Origin: Fibrobacter sp. UWB2
GTDB lineage: Bacteria > Fibrobacterota > Fibrobacteria > Fibrobacterales > Fibrobacteraceae
DNA: 64,000 nt
Assembly: GCF_002210425.1 (NCBI RefSeq)
Contig: NZ_MWQK01000001.1
Coordinates: 1 to 64,000, forward strand
Reading direction: 5' to 3'
The translations under genes and the position numbers were made by a program. The notes beneath the pieces are model-generated. The model was given only the letters and a program-made list of their open reading frames with translations. It made no database searches and had not been told where the DNA came from. How positions within the stretch are numbered: position 1 is the first letter of the stretch; each line of letters starts with the position of its first letter. Below, piece by piece: positions 8,208 through 17,106 of the stretch.

Positions 8208-8305
8208 TAGACGAGAGAACGGACCTACGGTCCTACAGACGAGTGACGAAAGAGGTACTCTAAAGATTTGTTTTGATTCCGTGATTGTTGGAATATTCTC
8301 TCGTC
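8208..8305. repeat. Intergenic repeat family with exchangeable hairpin
   Basis: TAGACGAGAGAACG, then hairpin GGACC-TAC-GGTCC (8221-8233), then TACAGAC and GACGAAAG. An inverted version of the first part (TTCTCTCGTCT) occurs at 8295-8305. The same outer sequence surrounds a different hairpin (CTCGC-GCGAG) on the opposite strand at 17061-17106. Confidence 0.6.
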
Positions 8306-8329
8306 TCTAGTCTTTCGTCTAAAAAAAAC

Positions 8330-8335
8330 TATATT
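8330..8335 (+). promoter_or_regulatory. -10-like box of purN, leaderless type
   Basis: TATATT ends six bases before the purN ATG at 8342. No ribosome-binding site is visible between them. Confidence 0.45.
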
Positions 8336-8341
8336 TGGCCC

Positions 8342-8932
8342 ATGTTCAAAATAGGCGTCATGGCTTCCGGCGGTGGAAGCAACTTCAAAGCAATTATTGA
8401 CCGCATTGGCGAGGGTGACCTCGAAGCCCAGTGCAAGTTCTTAATCACGAACAACGCGGGTTGTGGTGCGGTGCATCATGCCGAAGAATTCGGAATCCCG
8501 GTGCATCACATTTCGGGTAAGACGCATCCGGATCAGGCTGCGTACGAAGCGGCTATGCTTGAAGTTCTCGACAAGTACGATGTGGACCTTTTGATTTTGG
8601 CGGGTTACATGAAGGCGCTCCCACTTTGCATGCTTAAGCGTATGCCGGACCGCATTTTGAATATTCACCCGTCGCTGTTGCCGAAGTTTGGCGGTAAAGG
8701 TTTCTTTGGACATCATGTTCATGAAGCTGTGCTTGCCGCGCATGAAACGGAATCTGGCCCGACGGTGCATCTCGTGAGCGAAGAAATTGACCGCGGTCGT
8801 ATCTTGGCGCAGACTAAAGTTCCTGTGATGCCGGACGATACCGCCGATACGCTTGCCGCCCGCGTCTTGGTTCAAGAACACGCTTTGTACTGGAAGACAA
8901 TTAAGGAATACGCGGCCTCGCTGGGTCTATGA
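8342..8932 (+). CDS. purN: Phosphoribosylglycinamide formyltransferase
   Basis: A 196-residue GAR transformylase that moves a formyl group from 10-formyl-THF to glycinamide ribonucleotide in purine synthesis. It has the N-terminal GVMASGGGSNFKAI phosphate-binding loop and the INIHPSLLPKF-type block (NIHPSLLPKFGGKG) with the catalytic Asn-His. The later GPTVHLVSEEIDRGRIL segment supplies the conserved Asp. A longer reading frame exists upstream, but the ATG at 8342 fits the family start and the TATATT box. The last four bases (ATGA) overlap rnhB, so the two are translationally coupled. Confidence 0.93.
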   Translation: MFKIGVMASGGGSNFKAIIDRIGEGDLEAQCKFLITNNAGCGAVHHAEEFGIPVHHISGKTHPDQAAYEAAMLEVLDKYDVDLLILAGYMKALPLCMLKRMPDRILNIHPSLLPKFGGKGFFGHHVHEAVLAAHETESGPTVHLVSEEIDRGRILAQTKVPVMPDDTADTLAARVLVQEHALYWKTIKEYAASLGL

Positions 8933-9732
8933 AATTTAAACTGCCCGCATTTTTAGAAAACATTGAATCCCCGGTAGAAGGGGAGGTGGCTCTGCGCAAG
9001 TTCGCTGCTAATCCTCTCGCTTTTGGCGGTGACTTGGACTTGTTTTCTGCGGGTGCGAATGGTGCGCGTTCTGAAAATGCGTCGTATGGTTCTGCAATTG
9101 TTGTGGGCATTGACGAAGTAGGCCGAGGACCGCTTGCGGGGCCTGTTGTGGCATGCGCTGCAGTGCTTAAGTCGCCCGATGCGCTTTTGACGCTGAACGA
9201 TTCCAAAAAGCTTTCTCGTCCTAAGCGTGAAGCGATGTTTGATGCGGTTAAGGACGCTTGTGCATGCTACGCCATTGCTAGCGCGAGTGTCGAAGAAATT
9301 GACGAAATCAACATTCTCGAAGCGGATTTCTTGGCGATGCGCCGTGCTTTGCAAGCGCTCGGATTCCCGGGCCTCAATGAAACTGCTCCTGAAATTCCTA
9401 TAGAAGTCAAAGGCTCTTTCGCCGATGTATTGGGAACGCCATCTTGTCCTAAAATCCTCATTGCTGTCGATGGCAATCTCAAAATCGACAAGATGCCACA
9501 AAACATCCAGATGCCCATCGTCAAAGGCGATGGGCGCATCGCAAGCATCTCGGCTGCGTCAATCCTCGCGAAAGTCTTCCGTGACCGCTATATGGATAAA
9601 TTAGAAGAACTTTATCCGGGTTACGGTTTTAACAAGCACGCCGGTTACGGCACCAAGGCTCACCTCGACGCCATCCGCCGCCAAGGCTTCACGCCGGCCC
9701 ACCGCAAAACTTTCCATCCCAAAAGCTTGTAG
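8929..9732 (+). CDS. rnhB: Ribonuclease HII
   Basis: A 267-residue RNase HII that cuts RNA in RNA-DNA hybrids and single ribonucleotides in DNA. The core starts at about residue 56 with VVGIDEVGRGPLAGPVVACA, carrying the first two catalytic acidic residues. NDSKKLS, a central AVDGN segment and KGDGRIASISAASILAKVFRD follow. Two features are unusual: an N-terminal extension of about 55 residues without recognisable motif, and an insertion around residues 142-175 (including ETAPEIPIEVKGSFADV). It overlaps purN by four bases and ends in a terminator at 9745. Confidence 0.92.
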   Translation: MKFKLPAFLENIESPVEGEVALRKFAANPLAFGGDLDLFSAGANGARSENASYGSAIVVGIDEVGRGPLAGPVVACAAVLKSPDALLTLNDSKKLSRPKREAMFDAVKDACACYAIASASVEEIDEINILEADFLAMRRALQALGFPGLNETAPEIPIEVKGSFADVLGTPSCPKILIAVDGNLKIDKMPQNIQMPIVKGDGRIASISAASILAKVFRDRYMDKLEELYPGYGFNKHAGYGTKAHLDAIRRQGFTPAHRKTFHPKSL

Positions 9733-9744
9733 CAACTTTTAACT

Positions 9745-9771
9745 CGCGCTTTCTCGGCGCGTTTTTTTTTG
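9745..9771 (+). terminator. rnhB terminator
   Basis: CGCGC (9745-9749) pairs with GCGCG (9757-9761) and is followed by nine T. It lies just after the rnhB stop. Confidence 0.7.
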
Positions 9772-9793
9772 CTGTTCGTGCGTTTGTGCAAAC

Positions 9794-9828
9794 AAAAAGA
9801 AAAGAGACTCAACTTTCGCCAAGTCTCT
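9794..9828 (-). terminator. Terminator after the tRNA-like remnant
   Basis: AGAGACT (9803-9809) pairs with AGTCTCT (9822-9828). On the minus strand the stem is followed by a T-rich run, so it terminates leftward transcripts coming through the tRNA-like segment. Confidence 0.6.
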
Positions 9829-9830
9829 TT

Positions 9831-9967
9831 TTCTGCGGGTGCCAGGACTCGAACCTGGAGCTGTATGAAGACCGGACGAGCCTATATCGCTATAAGAAAG
9901 TTAGGGCTCGTCCTCTCGCCAACACGGCCGGTTGATACCGGTCGCTTATGGCTCACGTCGGCTCCAG
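9831..9967 (-). pseudogene. Duplicated tRNA-Arg 3' end on a hairpin-rich segment
   Basis: Bases 9831-9861 are an exact 31-bp copy of 10019-10049, which covers the T-arm and 3' acceptor strand of the tRNA-Arg gene. The 5' half of a tRNA is absent. In its place lies a segment with three inverted repeats: CTGGAGC/GCTCCAG (9855/9961), GGACGAGCC/GGCTCGTCC (9874/9905) and CCGGT/ACCGG (9928/9937). It has its own minus-strand terminator. It could be a decayed tandem tRNA, an old attachment-site scar or a tRNA-mimicking RNA. Confidence 0.55.
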
Positions 9968-9979
9968 TTTCTCGTAGAA

Positions 9980-10014
9980 ATAAAAACAGAAAAGGCTAGT
10001 CTTGCGACTAACCT
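9980..10014 (-). terminator. tRNA-Arg terminator
   Basis: AAGGCTAGTC and GACTAACCTT flank a four-base loop (about 9992-10014) with one mismatch. On the minus strand they are followed by a T-rich tract, directly after the tRNA 3' end. Confidence 0.6.
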
Positions 10015-10021
10015 TCTCTTC

Positions 10022-10095
<74 letters not shown>

Positions 10096-10131
10096 GTTTT
10101 GTTTTGTTGTCTTCTCTCGTTGACGGGTCCA

Positions 10132-10159
10132 AATATAGAATAATCGAAAATAATGTCAA
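10132..10159 (-). promoter_or_regulatory. Promoter of tRNA-Arg
   Basis: On the minus strand TTGACA (10154-10159) and TATATT (10132-10137) are separated by 16 bases, about 37 bp upstream of the tRNA 5' end. This is a near-consensus sigma-70-type promoter. Confidence 0.65.
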
Positions 10160-10265
10160 GGGTAAAGTGCGAAAAAAATGAAATTTTTTGAAAAAAGTTT
10201 CGAGCGTTCTCTTTTTGACCATATAAACTTCCTTTTTGACCGTTTGTACGTTTGAATTACCCCCT

Positions 10266-10295
10266 ATTTACCCCCTAATTGCGCTCCCGTATAAT
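10266..10295 (+). promoter_or_regulatory. Probable promoter of the class A PBP gene
   Basis: A perfect TATAAT at 10290-10295 with a weak TTTACC -35 about 18 bases upstream, 58 bp before the ATG at 10354. Just upstream are short direct repeats (CTTTTTGACC twice, about 10208 and 10230). Apart from these and the tRNA promoter, the 10096-10353 gap shows nothing. Confidence 0.45.
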
Positions 10296-10353
10296 TGAAT
10301 AGATTTCATCGATTAGCTATTTTTGTCCGCAAACTTTTTTAGTGTGACTTAAA

Positions 10354-12747
10354 ATGGATAAGTTCAAATCATTCATGAAGATTTTAGGCGCGGCCATCGT
10401 TAAGTATGGTTCCCTCGTTTGGCAGAAAATTTGGAGCTTGGTGAAGATTGCTTTTGCCAACAAGGTTTTCCGCTGGTTCTTTATATTCATGTGCCCGATT
10501 TTCGTGGCGTTTATTGCTGCGCTAGTCGTCTATATTCATTACTCGCCGGAACTGCCGTCGCTTTCGCAGCTCGAACAGATTAATCCGCGACTTGTGACGA
10601 ATATTTACGACAAGGATGGTCAAATTGCGCATGAATACTTCGTGGAACGCCGCGAATGGACTTCCATTGACTCGATCCCGCTGAACGCTATCCATGCCGT
10701 GATGGCGACCGAAGACCGTGCGTTCTACAAACACTGGGGCATGAACGTTTGGGCGATTCCGTCTGCGCTTATCGAAAGTGCCGTCTCGGGCAACAAGCTC
10801 CGCGGTGCATCGACTTTGACACAACAGCTCACCAAGCTCCTCTTCCTCACGCCGGAACGTTCGCTTTCCCGTAAGATCAAGGAAATGATGACGGCTATTC
10901 GCATCGAACAGACCTACACGAAGGAAGAAATTCTTGAATTCTACATGAACGAAGTTTACCTCGCTGGCGGTAACTACGGTTTCCAGGCGGCAGGCAAGTA
11001 CTACTTCGGCAAGCCGCTCGATAGCCTTTCTATTCCGGAATATGCTGTGCTCGCAGGTATGTTGCAGCGCCCTGAAACGTATCGCCCTGACCGTCACCCG
11101 AAGGCTTCCAAGCGCCGTCGTAACACGGTGCTCTATGCTATGCGTGATGCAGGCTTCATCACGAACGAAGAATACCGCAAGTATATAGAAGAACCGATTG
11201 TGCTAGCCAAGAAAGAAGAAGCTACGGGAACGGGCTTGTATTTCTTTGAAGAAATTCGCAAGTACATGGAAAAAAAGTACGGCGAAAATTCTCTCTATGC
11301 CGATGGCGTGTCTGTCTACAGTACGATTGACCCGGACATCCAGGCGTTCCTTGACAGTGTCGCTCGTGCGCAGGTCGAACGCGTCCGTCGCCGTATCAAG
11401 TACCGTGCAACTCGCAGACTCCAGCTCACCAAGAAGTACGACATGCCCGAAGATAGCGTTGTCGCTCACTTCGATAGTGTCTACACGCTTTTCAAGAAGG
11501 AATATCTCGCTGCTGATACGGTTCGCAACAAGCGTGGCCAGTTTACCCGTTTCCCGGACAGTATCCGTTATCATCACGCAGAAGTAGCCGCAATTATTAT
11601 TGAGAATGAGACTGGTGCTATTCGCGCCATGGTGGGCGGTAGCGACTTCAACAAGTCCAAGTGGAACCGTGCCGTGCAGTCCTTGCGCCAGCCGGGTTCT
11701 TCGTTCAAGCCGATTGTCTATTCTACCGCTATGGACAATGGCGCAAGCCCCTGCGACTCCGTGAATGACCAGCCGGTGACTATTCCGGACCCGGATGACA
11801 AGAACCCGAACAAGGTCTGGCGCCCGGGTAACTTCGAACATGACTTCGAAGGCATGATGACGCTCCGTCGCGCTCTGTACAAGTCCAAGAACCTTCCTGC
11901 CATTTTGACCGGCATGAAGTACGGTCTCAGCAACGTGGTGAACTACGCTCGCAAGTTCGGCATCAAGCGTGCTCCGTTGCAGGCTGTCCCGAGCTTGGCG
12001 CTGGGTTCTGTGGGTGCAACGCTTATGGAAATGACTTCTGCTTACACAGTGTTCCCGAACGGCGGTAACCGCATCGAGCCGTACATGATTGAATCCATCG
12101 TGGACCGCAATGGCGAAGTGGTGGAGAAGAATTCCAAGGTCGAACACGAAGTCTTGCGCCCGGCATCGGCTTATTTGATGGTTGATATGCTCAAGGACGT
12201 GAACGTTCGCGGTACGGCCGGCCGTGTGTGGGCTTCTGGTTTCCGCCATCCGAGCGGCGGTAAGACCGGTACGACGAACGATTACACGGATACGTGGTAC
12301 ATCGGCTTCACCAAGCAGTACACGATGGGTGTTTGGGTGGGTTCCGATACGCCGGGGACCATGGGTGCCGGTCATACAGGTACCGAAGACGCTCTCCCGA
12401 TTTGGATGGCGACGATGGCTAAACTGCACAAGGATTTGCCGAAGCTTCCGTTCCCGGTTCCGCCTGGTGTGATCAGCCGTGGCATCTGCAACCACACGGG
12501 TCTTATTGCTGGTGAATTCTGCTCTGAAAAGACTTACTGCCTCTACACGGCGGGCTACGGTCCGACTGAAAAATGCGATGGCAACCACTTCTCGTCGCAG
12601 ACAAAGTCTGCTGATAACGCAACGTTGTTCAGCAACAAGAGCGTTGTCGAGAACAACCGCTACGAAGCTCCGCAGCCCAAGAAAAAGAAAGGCAAAGGCA
12701 AGGACGAACCGCAGCAGCCCAAGCGTAGCACGAGAAAGATGTTCTAG
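10354..12747 (+). CDS. Class A penicillin-binding protein (PBP1A family)
   Basis: A 797-residue bifunctional peptidoglycan synthase. After a cytoplasmic stretch of about 40 residues there is one membrane helix (WFFIFMCPIFVAFIAALVVY, about 42-61). The GT51 glycosyltransferase domain has ATEDRAFYKHWG with the catalytic Glu, GASTLTQQL and the EFYMNEVYLAGG block. The transpeptidase domain has PGSSFKP (active Ser in SxxK), SKN and KTGTT. Residues about 370-415 are an insertion between the domains. The C-terminus is Lys/Pro-rich. It polymerises and cross-links glycan strands in the periplasm. It stands alone, with a terminator at 12798. Confidence 0.95.
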   Translation: MDKFKSFMKILGAAIVKYGSLVWQKIWSLVKIAFANKVFRWFFIFMCPIFVAFIAALVVYIHYSPELPSLSQLEQINPRLVTNIYDKDGQIAHEYFVERREWTSIDSIPLNAIHAVMATEDRAFYKHWGMNVWAIPSALIESAVSGNKLRGASTLTQQLTKLLFLTPERSLSRKIKEMMTAIRIEQTYTKEEILEFYMNEVYLAGGNYGFQAAGKYYFGKPLDSLSIPEYAVLAGMLQRPETYRPDRHPKASKRRRNTVLYAMRDAGFITNEEYRKYIEEPIVLAKKEEATGTGLYFFEEIRKYMEKKYGENSLYADGVSVYSTIDPDIQAFLDSVARAQVERVRRRIKYRATRRLQLTKKYDMPEDSVVAHFDSVYTLFKKEYLAADTVRNKRGQFTRFPDSIRYHHAEVAAIIIENETGAIRAMVGGSDFNKSKWNRAVQSLRQPGSSFKPIVYSTAMDNGASPCDSVNDQPVTIPDPDDKNPNKVWRPGNFEHDFEGMMTLRRALYKSKNLPAILTGMKYGLSNVVNYARKFGIKRAPLQAVPSLALGSVGATLMEMTSAYTVFPNGGNRIEPYMIESIVDRNGEVVEKNSKVEHEVLRPASAYLMVDMLKDVNVRGTAGRVWASGFRHPSGGKTGTTNDYTDTWYIGFTKQYTMGVWVGSDTPGTMGAGHTGTEDALPIWMATMAKLHKDLPKLPFPVPPGVISRGICNHTGLIAGEFCSEKTYCLYTAGYGPTEKCDGNHFSSQTKSADNATLFSNKSVVENNRYEAPQPKKKKGKGKDEPQQPKRSTRKMF

Positions 12748-12755
12748 CGTTTGTT

Positions 12756-12784
12756 GTCATGCCGGCCTCCGTGCCGGCATCGCC
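12756..12784. repeat. Palindromic intergenic repeat
   Basis: GTC followed by ATGCCGGC-CTCCGT-GCCGGCAT and CGCC. An 8-bp perfect stem with a short loop. Same layout (GTCAT, GC-rich stem, short loop, CATCNCC) as 59504-59532 and 21187-21236. Confidence 0.65.
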
Positions 12785-12797
12785 ATTTATAGCGTGT

Positions 12798-12824
12798 AAG
12801 GAGCCCTACGGGCTCCTTTTTTGC
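12798..12824 (+). terminator. Terminator after the PBP gene
   Basis: AGGAGCCC-TA-CGGGCTCCT with T-run TTTTTT. A strong hairpin between the PBP gene and the next promoter. Confidence 0.8.
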
Positions 12825-12869
12825 GTATAATTGTTTTTCTTTGCTTCGCTTTTTACTTATTTTGTAAGT

Positions 12870-13661
12870 ATGAATTTAAAGCGTGCTCTTTTTCCGGTAT
12901 TTTGCTCTTTGTTTGCTCTAGTCTCTACGGGGTGTATCAATACGCATTTTCAAAAGCTGCATATGACGGCTTCTGAAGCGCCCGAAGTCCATGGGGCAAA
13001 TACTTATCAACAACCACATTCCGCTTCTTGGCGTGTTACGGGTAAAATTAATAGTAATACGCGAAGAGATGTAAAGATTACTCCAGAAACGTCAAATTCA
13101 AAAAATAAGTCAAAAGAGAGTGTGGAACCGGATTGGCTTTATAAAATGGGCGGTGTCGAATTTACGGGCAAGGCTGACTTCTTTTACAAGGCTAATAGTG
13201 CTTTTTTGGGGACAGGCATAGGGTACAACGACGGCATATACCACCACTTCTCATTTGGTGGCAACTTTTCACACGTTGAATTTGGATTTTTCATCGGACT
13301 TTACCACCAATATTTCGATGCCGATTATGTGGGGGAGCATTGCGAAGTTGTTTTATTTAGCGATGATAAATGTGATTCTTTTTCAAATGAAAGTCACGGC
13401 CTTAGCACGTCTTTATTTGGCGGTGGATTTGCCGGTTTGATATTTGGCGATTTCTTTTTAAACTATAGCCTGAGCGTCTATGCGCCAAGTCCCGAAATTG
13501 AAGGGGGGAGTCCGGACCTTTCTGGAATTCATTCGAACTATTTTACGATGGGGTATAGGTTCCATTGGGTTGAAGTGAGTGCTGGTTTCGTAATGTCGCT
13601 TGTTGAAGGTAGTATTGCTAGTTATGGCTTTACAGGCGGATTAAGTTTTTATTTGAACTAA
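12870..13661 (+). CDS. Lipoprotein with beta-rich C-terminal domain
   Basis: A 263-residue exported protein. MNLKRALFPVFCSLFALVSTGC is a signal peptide with lipobox VSTGC (Cys 22), so it should be lipid-anchored in the envelope. Residues 25-85 are polar and low-complexity. From about 95 there are alternating aromatic and Gly-rich strands (FTGKADFFYK, FFIGLYHQYFDAD, FGGGFAGLIFGDFFLNYSL) ending in a strand, like a small outer-membrane barrel. The family is not recognised. The start at 12870 is preceded by TATTTT six bases away. Confidence 0.65.
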   Translation: MNLKRALFPVFCSLFALVSTGCINTHFQKLHMTASEAPEVHGANTYQQPHSASWRVTGKINSNTRRDVKITPETSNSKNKSKESVEPDWLYKMGGVEFTGKADFFYKANSAFLGTGIGYNDGIYHHFSFGGNFSHVEFGFFIGLYHQYFDADYVGEHCEVVLFSDDKCDSFSNESHGLSTSLFGGGFAGLIFGDFFLNYSLSVYAPSPEIEGGSPDLSGIHSNYFTMGYRFHWVEVSAGFVMSLVEGSIASYGFTGGLSFYLN

Positions 13662-13680
13662 GCGAATGAATTAAGCGAAA

Positions 13681-13712
13681 AAAATCCCGAGCTCGTGAGA
13701 GTCGGGATTTTT
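13681..13712. terminator. Bidirectional terminator (lipoprotein/groEL)
   Basis: AAAATCCCGA and TCGGGATTTTT form a stem with A and T tracts on both sides, between the convergent lipoprotein gene and groEL. Confidence 0.85.
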
Positions 13713-13742
13713 AGTGGAGTTAGAATATGAAATTCTAGCGGA

Positions 13743-15392
<1,650 letters not shown>

Positions 15393-15414
15393 TTAAAATT
15401 CTTTTGGTTGCCTA

Positions 15415-15696
15415 TTAGAGCGTTGCGATAACGTCGGATTCCTTGACGATGAGGTAGTTTTCGCCGTCGACGGTAACTTCAGTACCGCTGTACTTGCCGT
15501 AAAGCACCACGTCGCCAACCTTGACTTCCATAGCGACGACTTCGCCCTTGTCGTTCTTGCGACCCGGACCTACGGCCACGACCTTACCCTGCATCGGCTT
15601 TTCCTTTGCATTATCCGGAATGAAGAGACCGGAGGAGGTCTTCTGTTCGGCTTCTGCCGGCTTGACAACGATTCGATCTGCTAAAGGCTTGATCAT
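15415..15696 (-). CDS. groES: Co-chaperonin GroES
   Basis: A 93-residue co-chaperonin with [20 protein letters not shown] at the N-terminus, the mobile-loop region [17 protein letters not shown] and the [17 protein letters not shown] block. It caps the GroEL ring. The reading frame is open further upstream, but the ATG at 15696 matches the family start and has AAGAGGA before it. It is the first gene of groES-groEL. Confidence 0.97.
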   Translation of the reverse strand: MIKPLADRIVVKPAEAEQKTSSGLFIPDNAKEKPMQGKVVAVGPGRKNDKGEVVAMEVKVGDVVLYGKYSGTEVTVDGENYLIVKESDVIATL

Positions 15697-16057
15697 TATT
15701 TTTATCCTCTTTTGAGCTTTTGCCCAGTTAAATTGCTTGGCCCAATTGATTGTTGGAGTTGTTCCAAATTGGACCATTTCTTTTGTTACACCGCTTTTAG
15801 AGCAATTTCCGTGCCAATATATAAATAGGCGTATCTTTGGGGAGATAGACAGATGTTTTTACTTAAGACGTTCAATTTTGAAACTCGAAGGAGAAAACGC
15901 CTAATCCGTTTTTGCGTACGTGTTTAAAAAAGAAACGTAAATATATGGGGCCAAAACACGACCATAAATTGTAAAAAAATGTTTTTTACGTACGAATTTT
16001 TTATCTTTAACCCCACGTAAGGGTGTTTGAATACACTTATATAAAAAGGGTTTTTGA
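15697..16057. other. Gene-free region upstream of groES
   Basis: No convincing gene. There is no CIRCE operator (TTAGCACTC-N9-GAGTGCTAA). Near groES three CAATT motifs are spaced along the minus strand (about 15730-15775), including CCAATT/AATTGG inverted pairs, which could be an operator of another kind. The right part, before 16058, holds a TATAAA box at about 16039. Confidence 0.5.
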
Positions 16058-16978
16058 ATGAAAATAGTTCTTCCTGTTGCTGGAAATGGCATTCGCCTAC
16101 GTCCATATACGGAAAATCTGCCAAAGTGCTTGCTTCCTGTTGCCGGCAAGACAATCATTGATTGGATTGTCGATGGTGCTCTTTTTTTGAATCCTTCTGA
16201 GACGATTTTTATTACGGGGTATAAGGCTTCTGTTGTTGATGAATTTTTGAAACAGAGACCGGAATGGGGTGCTGTCCGTACGGTGGTCCAGTCCAATCCG
16301 CAAGGCCTGGGTGAGGCAATTAGCCTTGCTCTCCCGTATGTGAACGACGATGAACCGCTTTTAATTATCCTCGGCGATACGCTTTTTGAAGCCGATTTGT
16401 CAATCCTTAAAAACGTGGATGAGAATATTCTCTACACGTTCAAGGTGGCAGATCCGAAGCGTTTTGGCGTAGCTGTGACGGATAAGAATGGCCGTATCGA
16501 ACGCCTTGTGGAAAAGCCACAGGAATTCGTTTCGGACGAAGCTATAGTTGGTATTTATTACATCAAGGATGTTAAGGCCCTCAAGGAAGCCTTGAACTAT
16601 CTCATGCAGAACGATATCCGTACGAAGGGCGAATTCCAGTTGACGGATGCCCTTGAACGCATGATCCAGGGTGGCTGCAAGTTCCGCACGGCTCCGGTCG
16701 AAAAATGGCTGGATTGTGGCCTTGTCGAAACTCTGCTTGCAACGAACGCTCACATTTTGCAGCGCAATGAAAAGTCTGCACCGAAGTTCGAAAGTTCCGA
16801 AATCATCATGCCTTGCCATATTGGCAAGAACGTGGTCATCAAGAATTCCAAGGTCGGTCCTAACGTGTCGGTCGGGGATGGCTGCGTGATTGAAAACTCT
16901 GAAGTCAGCGACGCCATTCTCTGGGATGGTGTGAAAGTTGCAAACCAGAAGCTTGCGGGCGCTGTGATTCACGAATAA
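16058..16978 (+). CDS. Sugar-phosphate nucleotidyltransferase
   Basis: A 306-residue enzyme of the RmlA/GlmU-like NDP-sugar pyrophosphorylase group. It transfers a nucleotide from NTP to a sugar 1-phosphate. It has the N-terminal GNGIRLRPYT and PKCLLPVAGK nucleotide-binding motifs, then ILGDTLFEAD with the metal-binding Asp, VEKP, GEFQLTDAL and EKWLDCG. From about residue 250 a short left-handed beta-helix follows (IGKNVVIKNSKVGPNVSVGD). The substrate cannot be fixed: dTTP-glucose and UTP-glucose types both fit. It has no sugar-pathway neighbours and is monocistronic, with a terminator at 17031. Confidence 0.85.
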   Translation: MKIVLPVAGNGIRLRPYTENLPKCLLPVAGKTIIDWIVDGALFLNPSETIFITGYKASVVDEFLKQRPEWGAVRTVVQSNPQGLGEAISLALPYVNDDEPLLIILGDTLFEADLSILKNVDENILYTFKVADPKRFGVAVTDKNGRIERLVEKPQEFVSDEAIVGIYYIKDVKALKEALNYLMQNDIRTKGEFQLTDALERMIQGGCKFRTAPVEKWLDCGLVETLLATNAHILQRNEKSAPKFESSEIIMPCHIGKNVVIKNSKVGPNVSVGDGCVIENSEVSDAILWDGVKVANQKLAGAVIHE

Positions 16979-17030
16979 TTCTTGAATGGTGCTGCGCAGG
17001 GCTGCGCGGCTCGCTCGAATTGCAATTATA

Positions 17031-17060
17031 AAAGGACATCGCTTAGCGATGCCCTTTTTT
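17031..17060 (+). terminator. Terminator of the nucleotidyltransferase gene
   Basis: GGACATCGC-TTA-GCGATGCCC followed by TTTTTT. Confidence 0.8.
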
Positions 17061-17106
17061 CTTTCGTCTTTAGTCTGTAGCTCGCTTGCGAGCGTTCTCT
17101 CGTCTA
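17061..17106. repeat. Intergenic repeat, second copy of the 8208 family
   Basis: CTTTCGTCTTTAGTCTGTAG, a CTCGC-TT-GCGAG hairpin, then CGTTCTCTCGTCTA. The reverse complement matches the 8208 copy on both sides of the hairpin while the hairpin itself differs. Confidence 0.6.

Noticed and set aside
9769-9999. A 76-codon ORF across the tRNA-like segment
   Set aside because: It runs through the terminator and tRNA 3' end copy and has no start signal or family.
15697-15900. CIRCE element before groES
   Set aside because: No TTAGCACTC/GAGTGCTAA pair is present on either strand.
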